A stretch of DNA of 39,509 bases from an uncultured Myxococcales bacterium. Its GTDB lineage: Bacteria; Myxococcota_A; UBA9042. Below are positions 17,642-26,777 of the stretch, in pieces; within the stretch, counting starts at the first letter, position 1, and every line of letters begins with the position of its first letter. The stretch lies in assembly GCA_937910235.1 (NCBI GenBank), contig CALENB010000312.1, positions 1 to 39,509 on the forward strand. The letters are read 5' to 3'. The notes under the pieces were generated by a model, which saw nothing but the letters and a program-made list of their open reading frames with translations, ran no database searches and was not told the DNA's origin. Both the position numbers and the translations under genes were made by a program.

Positions 17642-17670
17642 TTGAGCTTGCCTGATCGGTGCATTAGGAT
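17642..17670 (+). promoter_or_regulatory. Candidate promoter for the lipoprotein gene at 17702
   Basis: TTGAGC (17642-17647) and TAGGAT (17665-17670) are 17 bases apart, a fair housekeeping-type promoter. The expected transcript begins near 17677, leaving room for the GGAGG at 17689-17693 and the ATG at 17702. It lies in the divergent gap with the PEGA kinase gene (17479-17701), where I saw nothing else clear. Confidence 0.5.
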
Positions 17671-17701
17671 ACGCGCGCACCCGTGGCCGGAGGCCAGTCA
17701 T

Positions 17702-18430
17702 ATGTCCGTGGATCGAACAAGCCCAGACGCACCCCAAATCGGGGTCTCCTGCGCGCGCATGACGCTGCGCCGCGTTGTCTCATCAGCCGGGGCTTCACCA
17801 GCTTGGGTTTCATCAGCCCGGCCCAGCAGCGACGCGGTCCAAGCGGCCGCCGGCGCGATGCGGTTCGGCGATGCAGGGCACCACGGTCGTGTGTTAGCGC
17901 GGCTGTTGGCGGTGGCCGTGACGAGCTCGTTGCTGCTCCAAGCCGGCTGCGGCAAGGGCAGCTCCGCCGGTGCGGCGCGCAAAAATAGCGGCGAATCAAC
18001 GGCCGCTGCCGACGATAAGGACGTGCTGACCGCTAAGCAGATCATGCAGAAGGGCGGCCTCTGCGCCCTGGACCAGGTGGTCGAGCGGGACGACGTGGTG
18101 AAGGGCAGCGACGAAGCGGTCATCCTCGCGCTCTACACGCAGGCGCTGGCCAAAGACACGCCCGAGGCGTTCACGAAGTTCCGCGCGCTGTTTCCAGATT
18201 CGATGAACACACGGGCGATCAAAGAGAACTACTGGGTGCGCGTGCGCAAGAACGCCCATAAATTCATGAATGAGCCCGGTCAGCCCGGCTACACGATCTG
18301 CCGTAAGATCGCCACGGATCGAGGCGTCAAGTACTACATCAAGAGCAACGACCGCCGTCAGCATCCGCCGCCCATCGTGGTCGGCGAGGTTGACGGGGAG
18401 AAGAAGATTCTCAGTTTCACGCCATTTTAG
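17702..18430 (+). CDS. Predicted lipoprotein of unknown function
   Basis: 242 residues if started at the ATG at 17702, which has GGAGG 8 nt before it and a promoter just upstream. In this version the lipobox (LLLQAGC) falls at about residue 86, an unusually long leader. An ATG at 17858 would give 190 residues and a normal signal peptide but has no ribosome site; both are possible. The mature part is a Gly/Ser linker and then a small charged domain (about 100-242) with two Cys and motifs such as KYYIKSNDRRQHPPPIVVG. No family recognised. It opens a run of plus-strand envelope genes. Confidence 0.7.
   Translation: MSVDRTSPDAPQIGVSCARMTLRRVVSSAGASPAWVSSARPSSDAVQAAAGAMRFGDAGHHGRVLARLLAVAVTSSLLLQAGCGKGSSAGAARKNSGESTAAADDKDVLTAKQIMQKGGLCALDQVVERDDVVKGSDEAVILALYTQALAKDTPEAFTKFRALFPDSMNTRAIKENYWVRVRKNAHKFMNEPGQPGYTICRKIATDRGVKYYIKSNDRRQHPPPIVVGEVDGEKKILSFTPF
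17781..17825 (+). repeat. Degenerate 15-bp tandem repeat, three copies
   Basis: Three consecutive 15-base units (17781-17795, 17796-17810, 17811-17825) share the pattern CAYCAGCYYGGSYTT, with several mismatches. They fall in the disputed N-terminal part of the lipoprotein gene. The repeats keep the frame. Confidence 0.4.
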
Positions 18431-18641
18431 GGCTTCCGGCGCGGCGCCAAGTCGCCAGCGTGGGGCGCCCGATCGATCTGGCGCCGCGACGATCCCGGCG
18501 CGATGCCGATTCGACCCGGCGGACGCGTTCTGCCCCACACGGGGCGACAGGTTCGTAGCGCAACACTGCCCCGGCAGGAAGAAAAAGAGGCTCGGTAGCG
18601 CGTCGCGCTGTTCCGGTGTCGACCAATGAGGAGATCAGATC

Positions 18642-20360
18642 ATGGGCAAGATGCACAGCGATAACGGGCGAGTTGGAGCGTGGCTGTCAGTCGCGATCTG
18701 TGTGGCCTTGGCGGGCTGCGCGGTGGACAACGCGGTCGATGGCGAGGCGCCGCTCGCGCTGAGCGTCAAGGCGCTGTCGGCGGCGTGCGGCGGCGTGCCC
18801 GGCGCGAATCCGTTCAGCGAGATCAGCAGCTACGAGCTCGTGGTGCACGACCAAGACGGAAAGCTGCGCGGTCGACTGAGCGCGTCGAAGTCGGGCAACA
18901 GCCTGACGATCGACAAAGTACCGGCTGGTAGCGGCATGCAGCTGACGCTGATCGGCAAAGTGGGCGGCAAGGCGAAGTGGTTCGCGCGGCGGTCGGGCCA
19001 GAAGATCGTCAAGAACACGACGACACCGTTCGATCTGACCTTGATGTCGGTTGAGAGCTTCACCTGCGTGGAGCCGAGCTCCGGACAAGCGACCAACGTG
19101 CTGTTTCCGTCGGTGACCGCGATCGCCGGTGGTCGTGTCCTGATCACCGGTGGCTTTAGAACCTCCAAGACCACGGGCGACGAGACCATCCTGTCGGCCC
19201 CTTCTGACGAGGCCTGGATCTTTGATCCCAACACGGGCGAGCTGCGCAAGCCGACAAACAACACCCGTCTGGCGAAGCCACGTGCCGCTCACAGCGCGAT
19301 TTTCCTGCCCAAAAGCAACCGGGTGCTCATCGTGGGCGGTGCTGAGAAGATGACGGTGGACGCGAAGAAGGGCGGACCGCCGACCTGGCGCGTGAGCGAT
19401 GGCGTCGGGATCACGTACGAGATCTTCGATGTGGCGTCCGAGACGTTCATCTCGCCGGAGAGCAGCACGCTCACGCACGCCGTGAAGCGCGTGTTTCCGA
19501 ACCTCATGGCGCTGTCGGATGACTACGTCGTCGCGCTCGGCGGCGCGCAGTGGCCGGCGCCCACCGTGGCCAGTGGCGGCGATCTGACCACGTATATGAA
19601 CTCCAGCCTGTACGACCCGACGGCCGGCGAGAACGGCGCGTTCATCAGCGTTGGCGCGTCCCTGCCGCTCAACACACCGCGCGGCGGCGCGGCGTTGGCG
19701 TTCCTGGGAACCACCCAGACCGGCGGCAGCAAGTACTTGGTGTGGGGCGGTGATTCCGAGACCGATACGCTGCACGCCGAGGTGTTCAGCGAGAGCCCAA
19801 CTGCAGGTGATGGGCTCTTCAACGCTGGCTACGTGGTGTCGGGCGACATCACGTCGATCGATGGCGGCCTGTATTTCCCGACCTTGACGCCGATCGGCTC
19901 GGGCAAGGACGGCAAGGACCCCACGGTGCAATTCCTGTCGGTTGGCGGCGTTCGTCACCACAAGGGCGCCTGGGCGCCGCCGCGCGCTGAAGATGTGTAC
20001 GTCGTCACCGTCAACGAGGCGAAAAAGCGCATCACGACGAAGCGAATCGGCGGCCTGGGCGCTGGCGTCTACATGCATTCAGCGAGCCTCACGGACAATA
20101 AGCACGTGCTCATCAGCGGTGGATTCTCAGCCTGGGGCACGCCAGCGAGCTTCACCCTGCGTGTCTACGACATCGCCAAGGGCACGTTCAGCACACCCAC
20201 AGCCAGCGCCAGCTTCATCAAGCGCGGTGGGCACGCGGCCCAGCTGCTGAACAACGACTGCGTGTTCCTGTTTGGTGGGGTGACGGCGATGTCAGATCTG
20301 GAAGGCAGCGCACAACCTGTCGCCTCCGATATCTACTGCCCCGAACACCTCATCCCGTGA
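18642..20360 (+). CDS. Kelch-type beta-propeller lipoprotein
   Basis: 572 residues. Signal peptide with lipobox VALAGC (Cys26). Residues 35-140 are a small beta domain. From about 150 to 565 there are five or six kelch-like blades with recurring VLITGG / VLIVGG / YVVALGG / YLVWGG / VLISGG / VFLFGG strands, each preceded by a His or Arg-rich turn (for example PRAAHSAIFLP). Such propellers bind proteins or sugars; no galactose-oxidase copper residues were confirmed. Likely anchored on the outer membrane. GAGGAG lies 8 nt before the ATG. The 211-bp gap before it holds only a small GCCCC/GGGGC hairpin (18532-18545). I cannot name the ligand. Confidence 0.8.
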   Translation: MGKMHSDNGRVGAWLSVAICVALAGCAVDNAVDGEAPLALSVKALSAACGGVPGANPFSEISSYELVVHDQDGKLRGRLSASKSGNSLTIDKVPAGSGMQLTLIGKVGGKAKWFARRSGQKIVKNTTTPFDLTLMSVESFTCVEPSSGQATNVLFPSVTAIAGGRVLITGGFRTSKTTGDETILSAPSDEAWIFDPNTGELRKPTNNTRLAKPRAAHSAIFLPKSNRVLIVGGAEKMTVDAKKGGPPTWRVSDGVGITYEIFDVASETFISPESSTLTHAVKRVFPNLMALSDDYVVALGGAQWPAPTVASGGDLTTYMNSSLYDPTAGENGAFISVGASLPLNTPRGGAALAFLGTTQTGGSKYLVWGGDSETDTLHAEVFSESPTAGDGLFNAGYVVSGDITSIDGGLYFPTLTPIGSGKDGKDPTVQFLSVGGVRHHKGAWAPPRAEDVYVVTVNEAKKRITTKRIGGLGAGVYMHSASLTDNKHVLISGGFSAWGTPASFTLRVYDIAKGTFSTPTASASFIKRGGHAAQLLNNDCVFLFGGVTAMSDLEGSAQPVASDIYCPEHLIP

Positions 20361-20476
20361 GCTGCGCGCCCGACAGCACCGCACAACAGCGGGTGACGGG
20401 GCGGTGGTGATCGTCGACAGGGTCAAGGCAACTGCACGCCAGGATCAGGGCCGCGAGCCCACGCAAGGAAGGCGAG

Positions 20477-21922
20477 ATGAACAACGCAACACACACTTCG
20501 GTTCAAGCGCAGGTCGCACCACCCAGCGCAGCGCGACGGCGACGACCGGGACGCCACAGCGTGACGACGCGGGTCGTGAGCGCGCTGTGCGTCGTTGCGC
20601 TGCTACAGGTGCAGTGGGCCGGACTGCTGCGTGGCGACGGGCTGATCGCCGAGGCCCAGGCCGCGGGTTTCATCAGCAACTCGATGGTGGTGCTCGTCGT
20701 GCCCGCCAACACGAAGGAAGCGACGAAGGCCGCGGCGCTGGAGCGGCTGCTGAGCTTCCAGTCGCGGCGACTTGAGCAGGTTCGCAGCTACAACTTGTCG
20801 CCGATCCCTGGCCAGGAAGAGGAGACGCAAGCCGAGAAGCTGGTCGAGGAGGCCCTGCGCGCGCTGCTCCTTCGCACACCGAAGCGTGCCACCGAGCGCT
20901 TGGCAGCAGCGAAGAAGCTCCTCGACAAGCAGCCGGCGGCCGGTGGTCCGCGGCTGTGGGCGCGGCTGTTCAAGGCCTTGGGCCTCGTCGCCCTGTCGCG
21001 CAACCAGCTCGTGCCGGCGCGCGACATGCTGCTCCGGTCGCTGACGCTGTTTCCGCGGCAGGCCGAGGAAGAATACGTCGCCTACGGTGCGCGTTCGCTG
21101 GAGTTGTTCAAGGCCGTGCTGAAAGTGCGTGAATCCGCCCCGACAGGTGATCTTCAGATCGGCGACAAGGCGGCCGGCGCTGAGGTGTGGCTCGACGGTG
21201 TCGCACGCGGCGCGGCGCCCCTGAAGTTGGAGGAGGTCCCCGCGGGCGACCACCGCTTGATGCTGCGCCGCAGCGGTTTTGATGCGGTGCGCCAGTTTGT
21301 GAAGGTCCTGCCTGGCCAAACGGTCACAGTCGACGCAGCGCTCGCGCCTGCCAGCTTTCAGCGAGATCTGCTGAGCGGCCGCAAGGTGCTCGCGGCGAAC
21401 TTCAACCAACCGAGCGTCATCGAAGACCGGATCCGCGAGCTTCGCAACGAGCTGGGCACCGACCAGATTCTCGTCGTCCGGGCCAGCTTCCCGAAGGATC
21501 AGACCCAGCTCAAAGGCTACTTTCTCGGCTCCGACGGCGCCTTCAAGAAGGTGAAGGTCGCGCTCGTGCGGGATCAGACCTACATGGACAAAGCGGCGGA
21601 GTTCATGGCGGCGACGTCGGGCGCCAAGTTGACGGCCGACGCGTCAAAGCGACCCCTCGACCAGCGCAAGAGCGTCGTCGTGGCGTCGAAGGAGCGGGCG
21701 TCCACAGCGAGCAGCTACATCGATCCAAACGCGCCACTCTTCGAAGAGGCCAAGACCGACGAGGATCCGCTCACAGGTAAATGGTACTTCTGGGCAGGCG
21801 TCGGCGGCGGTGTCGTCGCCATCGGCCTCGTCGCCTGGCTGCTCGCCAGCGGCACCGAGGACGTCTCTGCAGGCGCCACAGGCAAGGTGAAGATCAACCT
21901 GCACAAGGCCTCCGGGAATTGA
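20477..21922 (+). CDS. PEGA-domain membrane protein
   Basis: 481 residues. An Arg-rich start and a hydrophobic segment (about 31-50, then AEAQAAG) look like a long signal peptide or anchor. Residues 75-215 are helical, TPR-like. Residues 224-290 are a PEGA domain (GAEVWLDGVARGAAPLKLEEVPAGDHRL, split by the usual turn). A further alpha/beta region (300-420) has ILVVRASFPKD. A second membrane helix is near 432-450 and a short basic tail follows. GGAAGG precedes the ATG. The next gene starts 26 nt downstream, so they are likely co-transcribed. It resembles the PEGA protein at 14436-15551 in layout but not closely in sequence. Confidence 0.8.
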   Translation: MNNATHTSVQAQVAPPSAARRRRPGRHSVTTRVVSALCVVALLQVQWAGLLRGDGLIAEAQAAGFISNSMVVLVVPANTKEATKAAALERLLSFQSRRLEQVRSYNLSPIPGQEEETQAEKLVEEALRALLLRTPKRATERLAAAKKLLDKQPAAGGPRLWARLFKALGLVALSRNQLVPARDMLLRSLTLFPRQAEEEYVAYGARSLELFKAVLKVRESAPTGDLQIGDKAAGAEVWLDGVARGAAPLKLEEVPAGDHRLMLRRSGFDAVRQFVKVLPGQTVTVDAALAPASFQRDLLSGRKVLAANFNQPSVIEDRIRELRNELGTDQILVVRASFPKDQTQLKGYFLGSDGAFKKVKVALVRDQTYMDKAAEFMAATSGAKLTADASKRPLDQRKSVVVASKERASTASSYIDPNAPLFEEAKTDEDPLTGKWYFWAGVGGGVVAIGLVAWLLASGTEDVSAGATGKVKINLHKASGN

Positions 21923-21948
21923 CCTGCTGGCCGAGGATGGAGCGTAGC

Positions 21949-22719
21949 GTGAGCCATCGTCATCGGTCTCTGGTCGGGTTCGCGCTGCTCGTGATCGCGT
22001 TCACCGCTGTTGCGCTGCCGGCCCACGCTTACTGGCTCAAAGTTCGCCGCAAGGGGCCCTCCGCCATCGTGGAGGCCGCCCGGGGCGCGCTCGTTGGGGA
22101 CGCGCAGTGGTGGCGCTACGAGCTCGATGTCCTTGACGCCGATCCCGGCGCTGGCTTGGCGCTTGAGATCAGCCGCCGTCCGACCAAGGGCGGAGGCAGC
22201 GACGTAGGCGTGCGCGTGCGCGACAAGCGCGGCGTGCTGTTGGCCGCGCTGGCCGTCGTCGGCGGCAAGGTCACGGTCTGGCGCCGCGGCGGCAAGGCGT
22301 CCGATCGGCCGAAGGACCTGTTCACGCCGGTCCCGGAGCTCGGGATTCCGCTGGTGTTGTGGGCGGTGTTCGAGATGATGCCCGCGTATCGGGTGCGTCT
22401 GGAAGGCGAATTCCAAGGCACGGCGCTGCTGCGGATGACCCCGGACTACACCAGCGTACCAGGCCTGCAACCGATGAAGCTCGGTGTCTCCAAACGCAAC
22501 TTGCTACCGACGGTGACTGAGGTCGTCGACCTGAAGGGCACACCAACGTCGCGCCTGCTCTGGGTGAAGCCGCGACTGCAAGGCGGTCGCACGGTCGTGG
22601 GGGGACTGCGCGTGCGCACGATGGCCTCCAAAAAACCCCTGGATTTTGCGCTGATAACGTACAAATTCGGGGCCACGGCGCCGACGCGGTTCGGCAAGAA
22701 AGCCCTCGCCGCCCGGTAG
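21949..22719 (+). CDS. Small exported protein of unknown function
   Basis: 256 residues from the GTG at 21949, preferred since GGAG is 6 nt before it; an ATG at 21937 would add four residues. A signal peptide (hydrophobic LVGFALLVIAFTAVALPAHA) is followed by a mature beta-rich domain with many Val/Arg/Lys strands and no Cys. It is predicted periplasmic or part of the outer membrane. No family recognised. It lies between the PEGA membrane protein and an outer-membrane barrel, so it could be an accessory of either. Confidence 0.75.
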   Translation: MSHRHRSLVGFALLVIAFTAVALPAHAYWLKVRRKGPSAIVEAARGALVGDAQWWRYELDVLDADPGAGLALEISRRPTKGGGSDVGVRVRDKRGVLLAALAVVGGKVTVWRRGGKASDRPKDLFTPVPELGIPLVLWAVFEMMPAYRVRLEGEFQGTALLRMTPDYTSVPGLQPMKLGVSKRNLLPTVTEVVDLKGTPTSRLLWVKPRLQGGRTVVGGLRVRTMASKKPLDFALITYKFGATAPTRFGKKALAAR

Positions 22720-22839
22720 CTAGCTCGCAGCGGTGTTCAATCGACGCAGGACCCTGTTTGTGGCGGGTTGCCGGCCGTCGATGCCGGGGCTATGCTCGCC
22801 GACGATTCGCGGCCTCGCCCGGTCGATCTAGGAGCTTTC

Positions 22840-24237
22840 ATGCCGCGCCGCCACCGTCTCGCCCTGCTTTCAGCCCAGCACTTCACGCAGCGTTCAGCGC
22901 GGTTGGCGCGACTGTCGATGGCCGCGCTCGCAGCGGCTGCGGTCGTCGCGTCGGCCGGCATCCCGGTCGCCCATGCGGCCGAGGTGACGGACGTGTTGGA
23001 CGCGTTCGACAGCGCCTTCAAGAACCCCTACGACTTCTCGTTGCGCCTGCGCTTCGGCCAGGACACACGGTCCGCGGTCATCGCGCGTGAGGTGCGGTGC
23101 ATCCAGGAAGATCACGTCGGTGCCGAGGCATGCCCGGGCGGTAGTCAGACGCTGCTCTCGCGCGAGCTGAAGTACGAGCGAACCCGCCGCACGATGTTTA
23201 TTGACGCCCGGATCGGTCTGCACCACGACGTCGAGCTGTACGCCACGTTCCCGATCGTCATCTCGGACTCCTGGAACCACGACTTCATCGACAACACTGT
23301 CAATCGGGCCAACTCGAGCATCTACCCACCAAATGACCGCGACGCCCTGATCGGCGTGCCGTACAAGAATGTGGGCCGCAGCGGCTTCGGCGATGTGACG
23401 GTCGGCCTGAAGTGGTCGCCCTACAACTACTACCGCGATACGGCGCATCCCACCTGGGTGCTCGGCGTCGACTACACGATGCCAACGGGCCAACCCATGG
23501 AGGCGACGAACGACGGCGTCGGCCTGGGTCTGCATCAGCTGCATTTTCACACCACGATCTCCCGCCGCGCGCTGGGCATCATCGAGCCTTTCTTCAGCGT
23601 CAGCGCGCGAATGCGGTTCGAAGCCGAGAACAGCCTGTTCGCGAAGACCCGACAAGCGGCGACGCAGGTTCGTGTGACGCCGGGCAATCAGGTCGGCACG
23701 GCGTTTGGCTTCGAGATCATCCCCTGGGAAGACCTCAAGAACGACGCGCGGGTCGAGCTCGAGTTTGGTTTCTCCATGGACTACATCTTCCGCGGCCGCG
23801 AATACACCGAGATCTGGGAGGCCCTGGCGTCGCCCGACAATCCGTGCCAGCAGGGCTCGCAGTGCAGCAACACCAGCCACACGAAGTCCGACTTGGATCC
23901 CGCGACGGGACAGCACGCGGTGTCGAACGGCATCACCGACGTCGAGCAATACGGCCAGTTCGCTGGCTGGGCCAAGCTGCACTACCAGCCGGTGAAGTAC
24001 TTTCAGATCAGCGCCATGCTGCGCTACAAGTTAGACACGCCGCACTTCATCACGTTCGGCGACTACGGCAAGGACCTCGACGGTCAGGGCGGCGTTCGGC
24101 AGGCCAACTCCGCCACGCCACCGAAAAACGAGTATTCGCCCGTGTTTCTGCCGGGCATCGACGCCCCTGGTGGCCGATTGCGGCTGCAGGAGGCGTCCAC
24201 GTGGACGTTCATGCTGTCGCTCAGTGGCAAGCTCTAG
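22840..24237 (+). CDS. Outer-membrane beta-barrel protein
   Basis: 465 residues from the ATG at 22840 (AGGAG 6 nt upstream; an in-frame ATG 72 bases earlier lacks a site). Signal peptide ending near VAHAAE. The mature chain alternates strands with aromatic belts (DFSLRLRFGQ, MFIDARIGLHHDVELYATFPIV, FGDVTVGLKWSPYNYY, WVLGVDYTMPTG) and ends in strands TFMLSLSGKL. An extracellular-type loop near 345-357 has two Cys (CQQGSQC). It looks like a transport or assembly barrel of the kind often annotated as hypothetical outer-membrane protein; no specific family named. The Cys-rich lipoprotein gene follows after 300 bp. Confidence 0.75.
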   Translation: MPRRHRLALLSAQHFTQRSARLARLSMAALAAAAVVASAGIPVAHAAEVTDVLDAFDSAFKNPYDFSLRLRFGQDTRSAVIAREVRCIQEDHVGAEACPGGSQTLLSRELKYERTRRTMFIDARIGLHHDVELYATFPIVISDSWNHDFIDNTVNRANSSIYPPNDRDALIGVPYKNVGRSGFGDVTVGLKWSPYNYYRDTAHPTWVLGVDYTMPTGQPMEATNDGVGLGLHQLHFHTTISRRALGIIEPFFSVSARMRFEAENSLFAKTRQAATQVRVTPGNQVGTAFGFEIIPWEDLKNDARVELEFGFSMDYIFRGREYTEIWEALASPDNPCQQGSQCSNTSHTKSDLDPATGQHAVSNGITDVEQYGQFAGWAKLHYQPVKYFQISAMLRYKLDTPHFITFGDYGKDLDGQGGVRQANSATPPKNEYSPVFLPGIDAPGGRLRLQEASTWTFMLSLSGKL

Positions 24238-24537
24238 CCTTCAGCGCTCGGCGTCGATCGCCGCGACGGCCCGCAACCCACGCCGCGGTGAGTCGCCTCA
24301 GCTGACCGCGTCCCCTCACCGTCCTGACCACGCGCCATGTTGACCTCGGCTTGGCTCGACGCCACGCGCCGCGAAGGGTCTCGACAACCTTGTTGAAGTT
24401 CAGCGGGTTTGTAGCGGTGCGTCGATTCTTTCGTTGAATCGAGGGGTCGAAGCGTCTAGGCTCCCTTGCCCCCCCTCGGGGCGCGTCTTGCGCTAGACGC
24501 GCGATTGCCCGCAGCAGCGTGACCCACCGGAGATGCC
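24238..24537. promoter_or_regulatory. 300-bp gap with two perfect inverted repeats
   Basis: No gene is visible here. Two perfect stem-loops stand out: TCGATTC / GAATCGA with a 7-base loop (24423-24443), and GCGCGTCT / AGACGCGC with a 6-base loop (24481-24502), the latter 36 bases before the ATG of the Cys-rich lipoprotein. Neither is followed by a T-run. The first could be an operator or end-of-transcript signal for the barrel gene; the second would lie in the 5' leader of the lipoprotein mRNA. No strong -35/-10 pair was found. Confidence 0.45.
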
Positions 24538-26736
24538 ATGAACGTTGCACACCGACGCTGCCCGTCCCGCTCCGCGACCGGTTCTCTCGGCCTGTTGGCG
24601 ATCGTGACGCTCGCAGGGCTTGGTTTGGTAGGCTGCACGGAAGGTCAGACCAACAGCGGGCAGCAGCTCACGATCATCTGCGCGATCGACTCGGACTGCC
24701 CCGTCAACCAGACGTGCAACCTGAACAAGTGTGGCGCGCCGATCAGCGGCATCCCAGGCAGCAGCGGCGGGAGCAGCTTCGGCACGGACGCGGGCAGCGC
24801 CGCGGACGCGGGCGGGTGCAAGAACAGCAGCGACTGCGACGACCAAGACACCTGTACCGACGACAGCTGTTCGGCTGGGCAGTGCATTCACGTCGGCAAC
24901 GGCAGCTGCTGCAAGAGCGCCACGGACTGCGAAGACAAGCCCTGCACAGCGCGAGCGTGCGTGGACAGTCAGTGTGTCTACCCGAAGAAATCGACCGAGG
25001 CCTGTGGCTGCACGTCGACGCAAGACTGTGAGGACGGCAACAGCTGCACCGCGGCGAAGTGCCTGAACATGAAGTGCGAGTACAGCCAGTACTTCAACCC
25101 CAAGAACCCGAATGACAACGCTGATCCGAAGGCCGCTGGCAAGCTGTGCTGCTCCGAGACCGCGGACTGCGACGACGGGGACGCCGCCACGTGGGGGGAG
25201 TGCAAGCAGTTTCGTTGCGTGATGCACAAGCTCGTCACGTGCAAGGTGGATGCGGACTGCGTCGACGGCAACGCGTGCACCGTCGGCTCGTGCGGCGCCG
25301 GCAAGTGTACATTCGCCGCAAAGGCGGGCTGCTGCGCCGCGAACTCGGACTGCGACGACGCGAGCAGCTGCACAACCGACACCTGCAACGACGGCACGTG
25401 TGCGCACTTTCCCAGCACGTCGGCGGGCTGCTGCAAGGCCGACGGCGACTGTGACGACGGCGTGGCGTGCACCAAAGACAGCTGCTCGGTCAAATCGATG
25501 TGCGAGCACGTCGCGAGCGGCGCGGGATGCTGCGACGCCGCCACCGATTGCAGCGACAACGACACGTGCACGGTCGACACCTGCGTGGCGCATCAGTGTG
25601 TGTTCACCAAGCCACAAGAGGGCTGCTGCAAGAACGACTTCGATTGCAGCGATGGGGATGCGTGCACAGCGGACGCGTGCGTGAGCGGAGACTGCAAGTT
25701 CACGGCGACCAAGGGCTGCTGCAAGACGGACAGCGAATGCATCGACGCCACCGCCTGCGCGGTTGGGACGTGTGTGCAGAACCAGTGCAACTACGCGCAG
25801 AAGGGCAAGTGCTGCTCGGTCGGGTTGGAGTGCAACGATGGTGATAAGTGTACGGATGACCTCTGCGTGAAAGGCGTCTGCCAGAACACGGCCACACCAG
25901 GGTGCGGCGCGACCGCGACGTGTGGTGACGGCAACTGCGGCGCCACGGAGACGTGCGCATCGTGCGCGAAGGACTGCGGCAGCTGCGGCGGCACCTGCGG
26001 CGACGGGACGTGCAGCGCCACGGAGAGCTGCTCCAACTGCCCGCAGGATTGCGGTCCGTGCGGCGGCACCGCGACGTGTGGAGACGGCAAATGCAGCGCC
26101 GGCGAGACGTGCACCTCGTGCGCCAAGGACTGCGGCCCCTGCCAGGGTGGCGCGGTCTGCGGTGACGGCAAGTGCGACACGGGTGAAGCGTCGACCTGCC
26201 CGAGTGACTGCCAGAGCGGCGGCGGCGGCACGAACTCGTGTGTGGGCAAGTGCGACAAGTTTGATCCACTCGCCGCGTGCAGCTGCGCGAGCTACTGCGA
26301 GCTCCTCGGCAACTGCTGTTCAGACTACAAGCAAGTGTGCGGCGCCACGGGTGGCACCACCAAGACGTGCGCTGGCAAATGCGGCGGCGCGGGCACAGGC
26401 GGCTGCTACTGCGACGATACCTGCACCTCTCAGGGTGATTGCTGCCCGGACTACAAGCAGGTGTGCGCGGCGTCGGGGAGCAAGAACTCGTGCACTGGTA
26501 GCTGTGGCAAGCAGGCCCCAGGTGGCTGCTGGTGCGATGCGACGTGCGCCCAGATGGGCGACTGCTGCTCCGATATCGCGGCGGTGTGCGGCGGTGGGCA
26601 GAACCTCTGCGGCGCCAATCCAAACAGCACCTGCAAAGGGACCTGTGGCGGCAAGGGCACCGGCGGCTGCTGGTGCGACGCCAACTGCGTCACGCTCGGT
26701 GATTGTTGCGCGGATATCAAACCCTGTTGCCCTTGA
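24538..26736 (+). CDS. Very Cys-rich lipoprotein with four somatomedin-B-like modules
   Basis: 732 residues. Signal peptide with lipobox LVGC (Cys33). Three zones follow. Zone A (48-450) has about eleven repeats like GCCxxxxDCDDGxxCTxDxCxxGxC. Zone B (462-558) has four repeats CGDGxCxxxExCxxCxxDCGxC. Zone C has four modules of C-x3-C-x(6-9)-C-x-C-x3-C-x5-C-C-x6-C (568-601, 611-643, 652-684, 699-730), the eight-Cys layout of eukaryotic somatomedin-B domains, usually disulfide-bonded and protein-binding. The acidic DxDxD-like stretches of zone A could bind calcium; this is inference. It is predicted to sit on the cell surface. GGAG precedes the ATG. Similar repeat lipoproteins occur in Myxococcota, but this three-zone order is unusual to me. 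Confidence 0.9.
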   Translation: MNVAHRRCPSRSATGSLGLLAIVTLAGLGLVGCTEGQTNSGQQLTIICAIDSDCPVNQTCNLNKCGAPISGIPGSSGGSSFGTDAGSAADAGGCKNSSDCDDQDTCTDDSCSAGQCIHVGNGSCCKSATDCEDKPCTARACVDSQCVYPKKSTEACGCTSTQDCEDGNSCTAAKCLNMKCEYSQYFNPKNPNDNADPKAAGKLCCSETADCDDGDAATWGECKQFRCVMHKLVTCKVDADCVDGNACTVGSCGAGKCTFAAKAGCCAANSDCDDASSCTTDTCNDGTCAHFPSTSAGCCKADGDCDDGVACTKDSCSVKSMCEHVASGAGCCDAATDCSDNDTCTVDTCVAHQCVFTKPQEGCCKNDFDCSDGDACTADACVSGDCKFTATKGCCKTDSECIDATACAVGTCVQNQCNYAQKGKCCSVGLECNDGDKCTDDLCVKGVCQNTATPGCGATATCGDGNCGATETCASCAKDCGSCGGTCGDGTCSATESCSNCPQDCGPCGGTATCGDGKCSAGETCTSCAKDCGPCQGGAVCGDGKCDTGEASTCPSDCQSGGGGTNSCVGKCDKFDPLAACSCASYCELLGNCCSDYKQVCGATGGTTKTCAGKCGGAGTGGCYCDDTCTSQGDCCPDYKQVCAASGSKNSCTGSCGKQAPGGCWCDATCAQMGDCCSDIAAVCGGGQNLCGANPNSTCKGTCGGKGTGGCWCDANCVTLGDCCADIKPCCP

Positions 26737-26777
26737 CGGGACGCACGACTTTAGCCCTGGAATCGCGGGGCGTATGG

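Noticed and set aside
18687-20078. 463-codon open frame antisense to the kelch lipoprotein
   Set aside because: Arg-rich mirror translation with no family pattern; the plus-strand gene has a lipobox and blades.
24538-26736. Dockerin or EGF repeats in the Cys-rich protein
   Set aside because: The DxDxD-like stretches are not followed by the dockerin F-helix pattern, and Cys spacing does not fit EGF; the spacing fits lineage-specific Cys repeats and somatomedin-B-like modules better.
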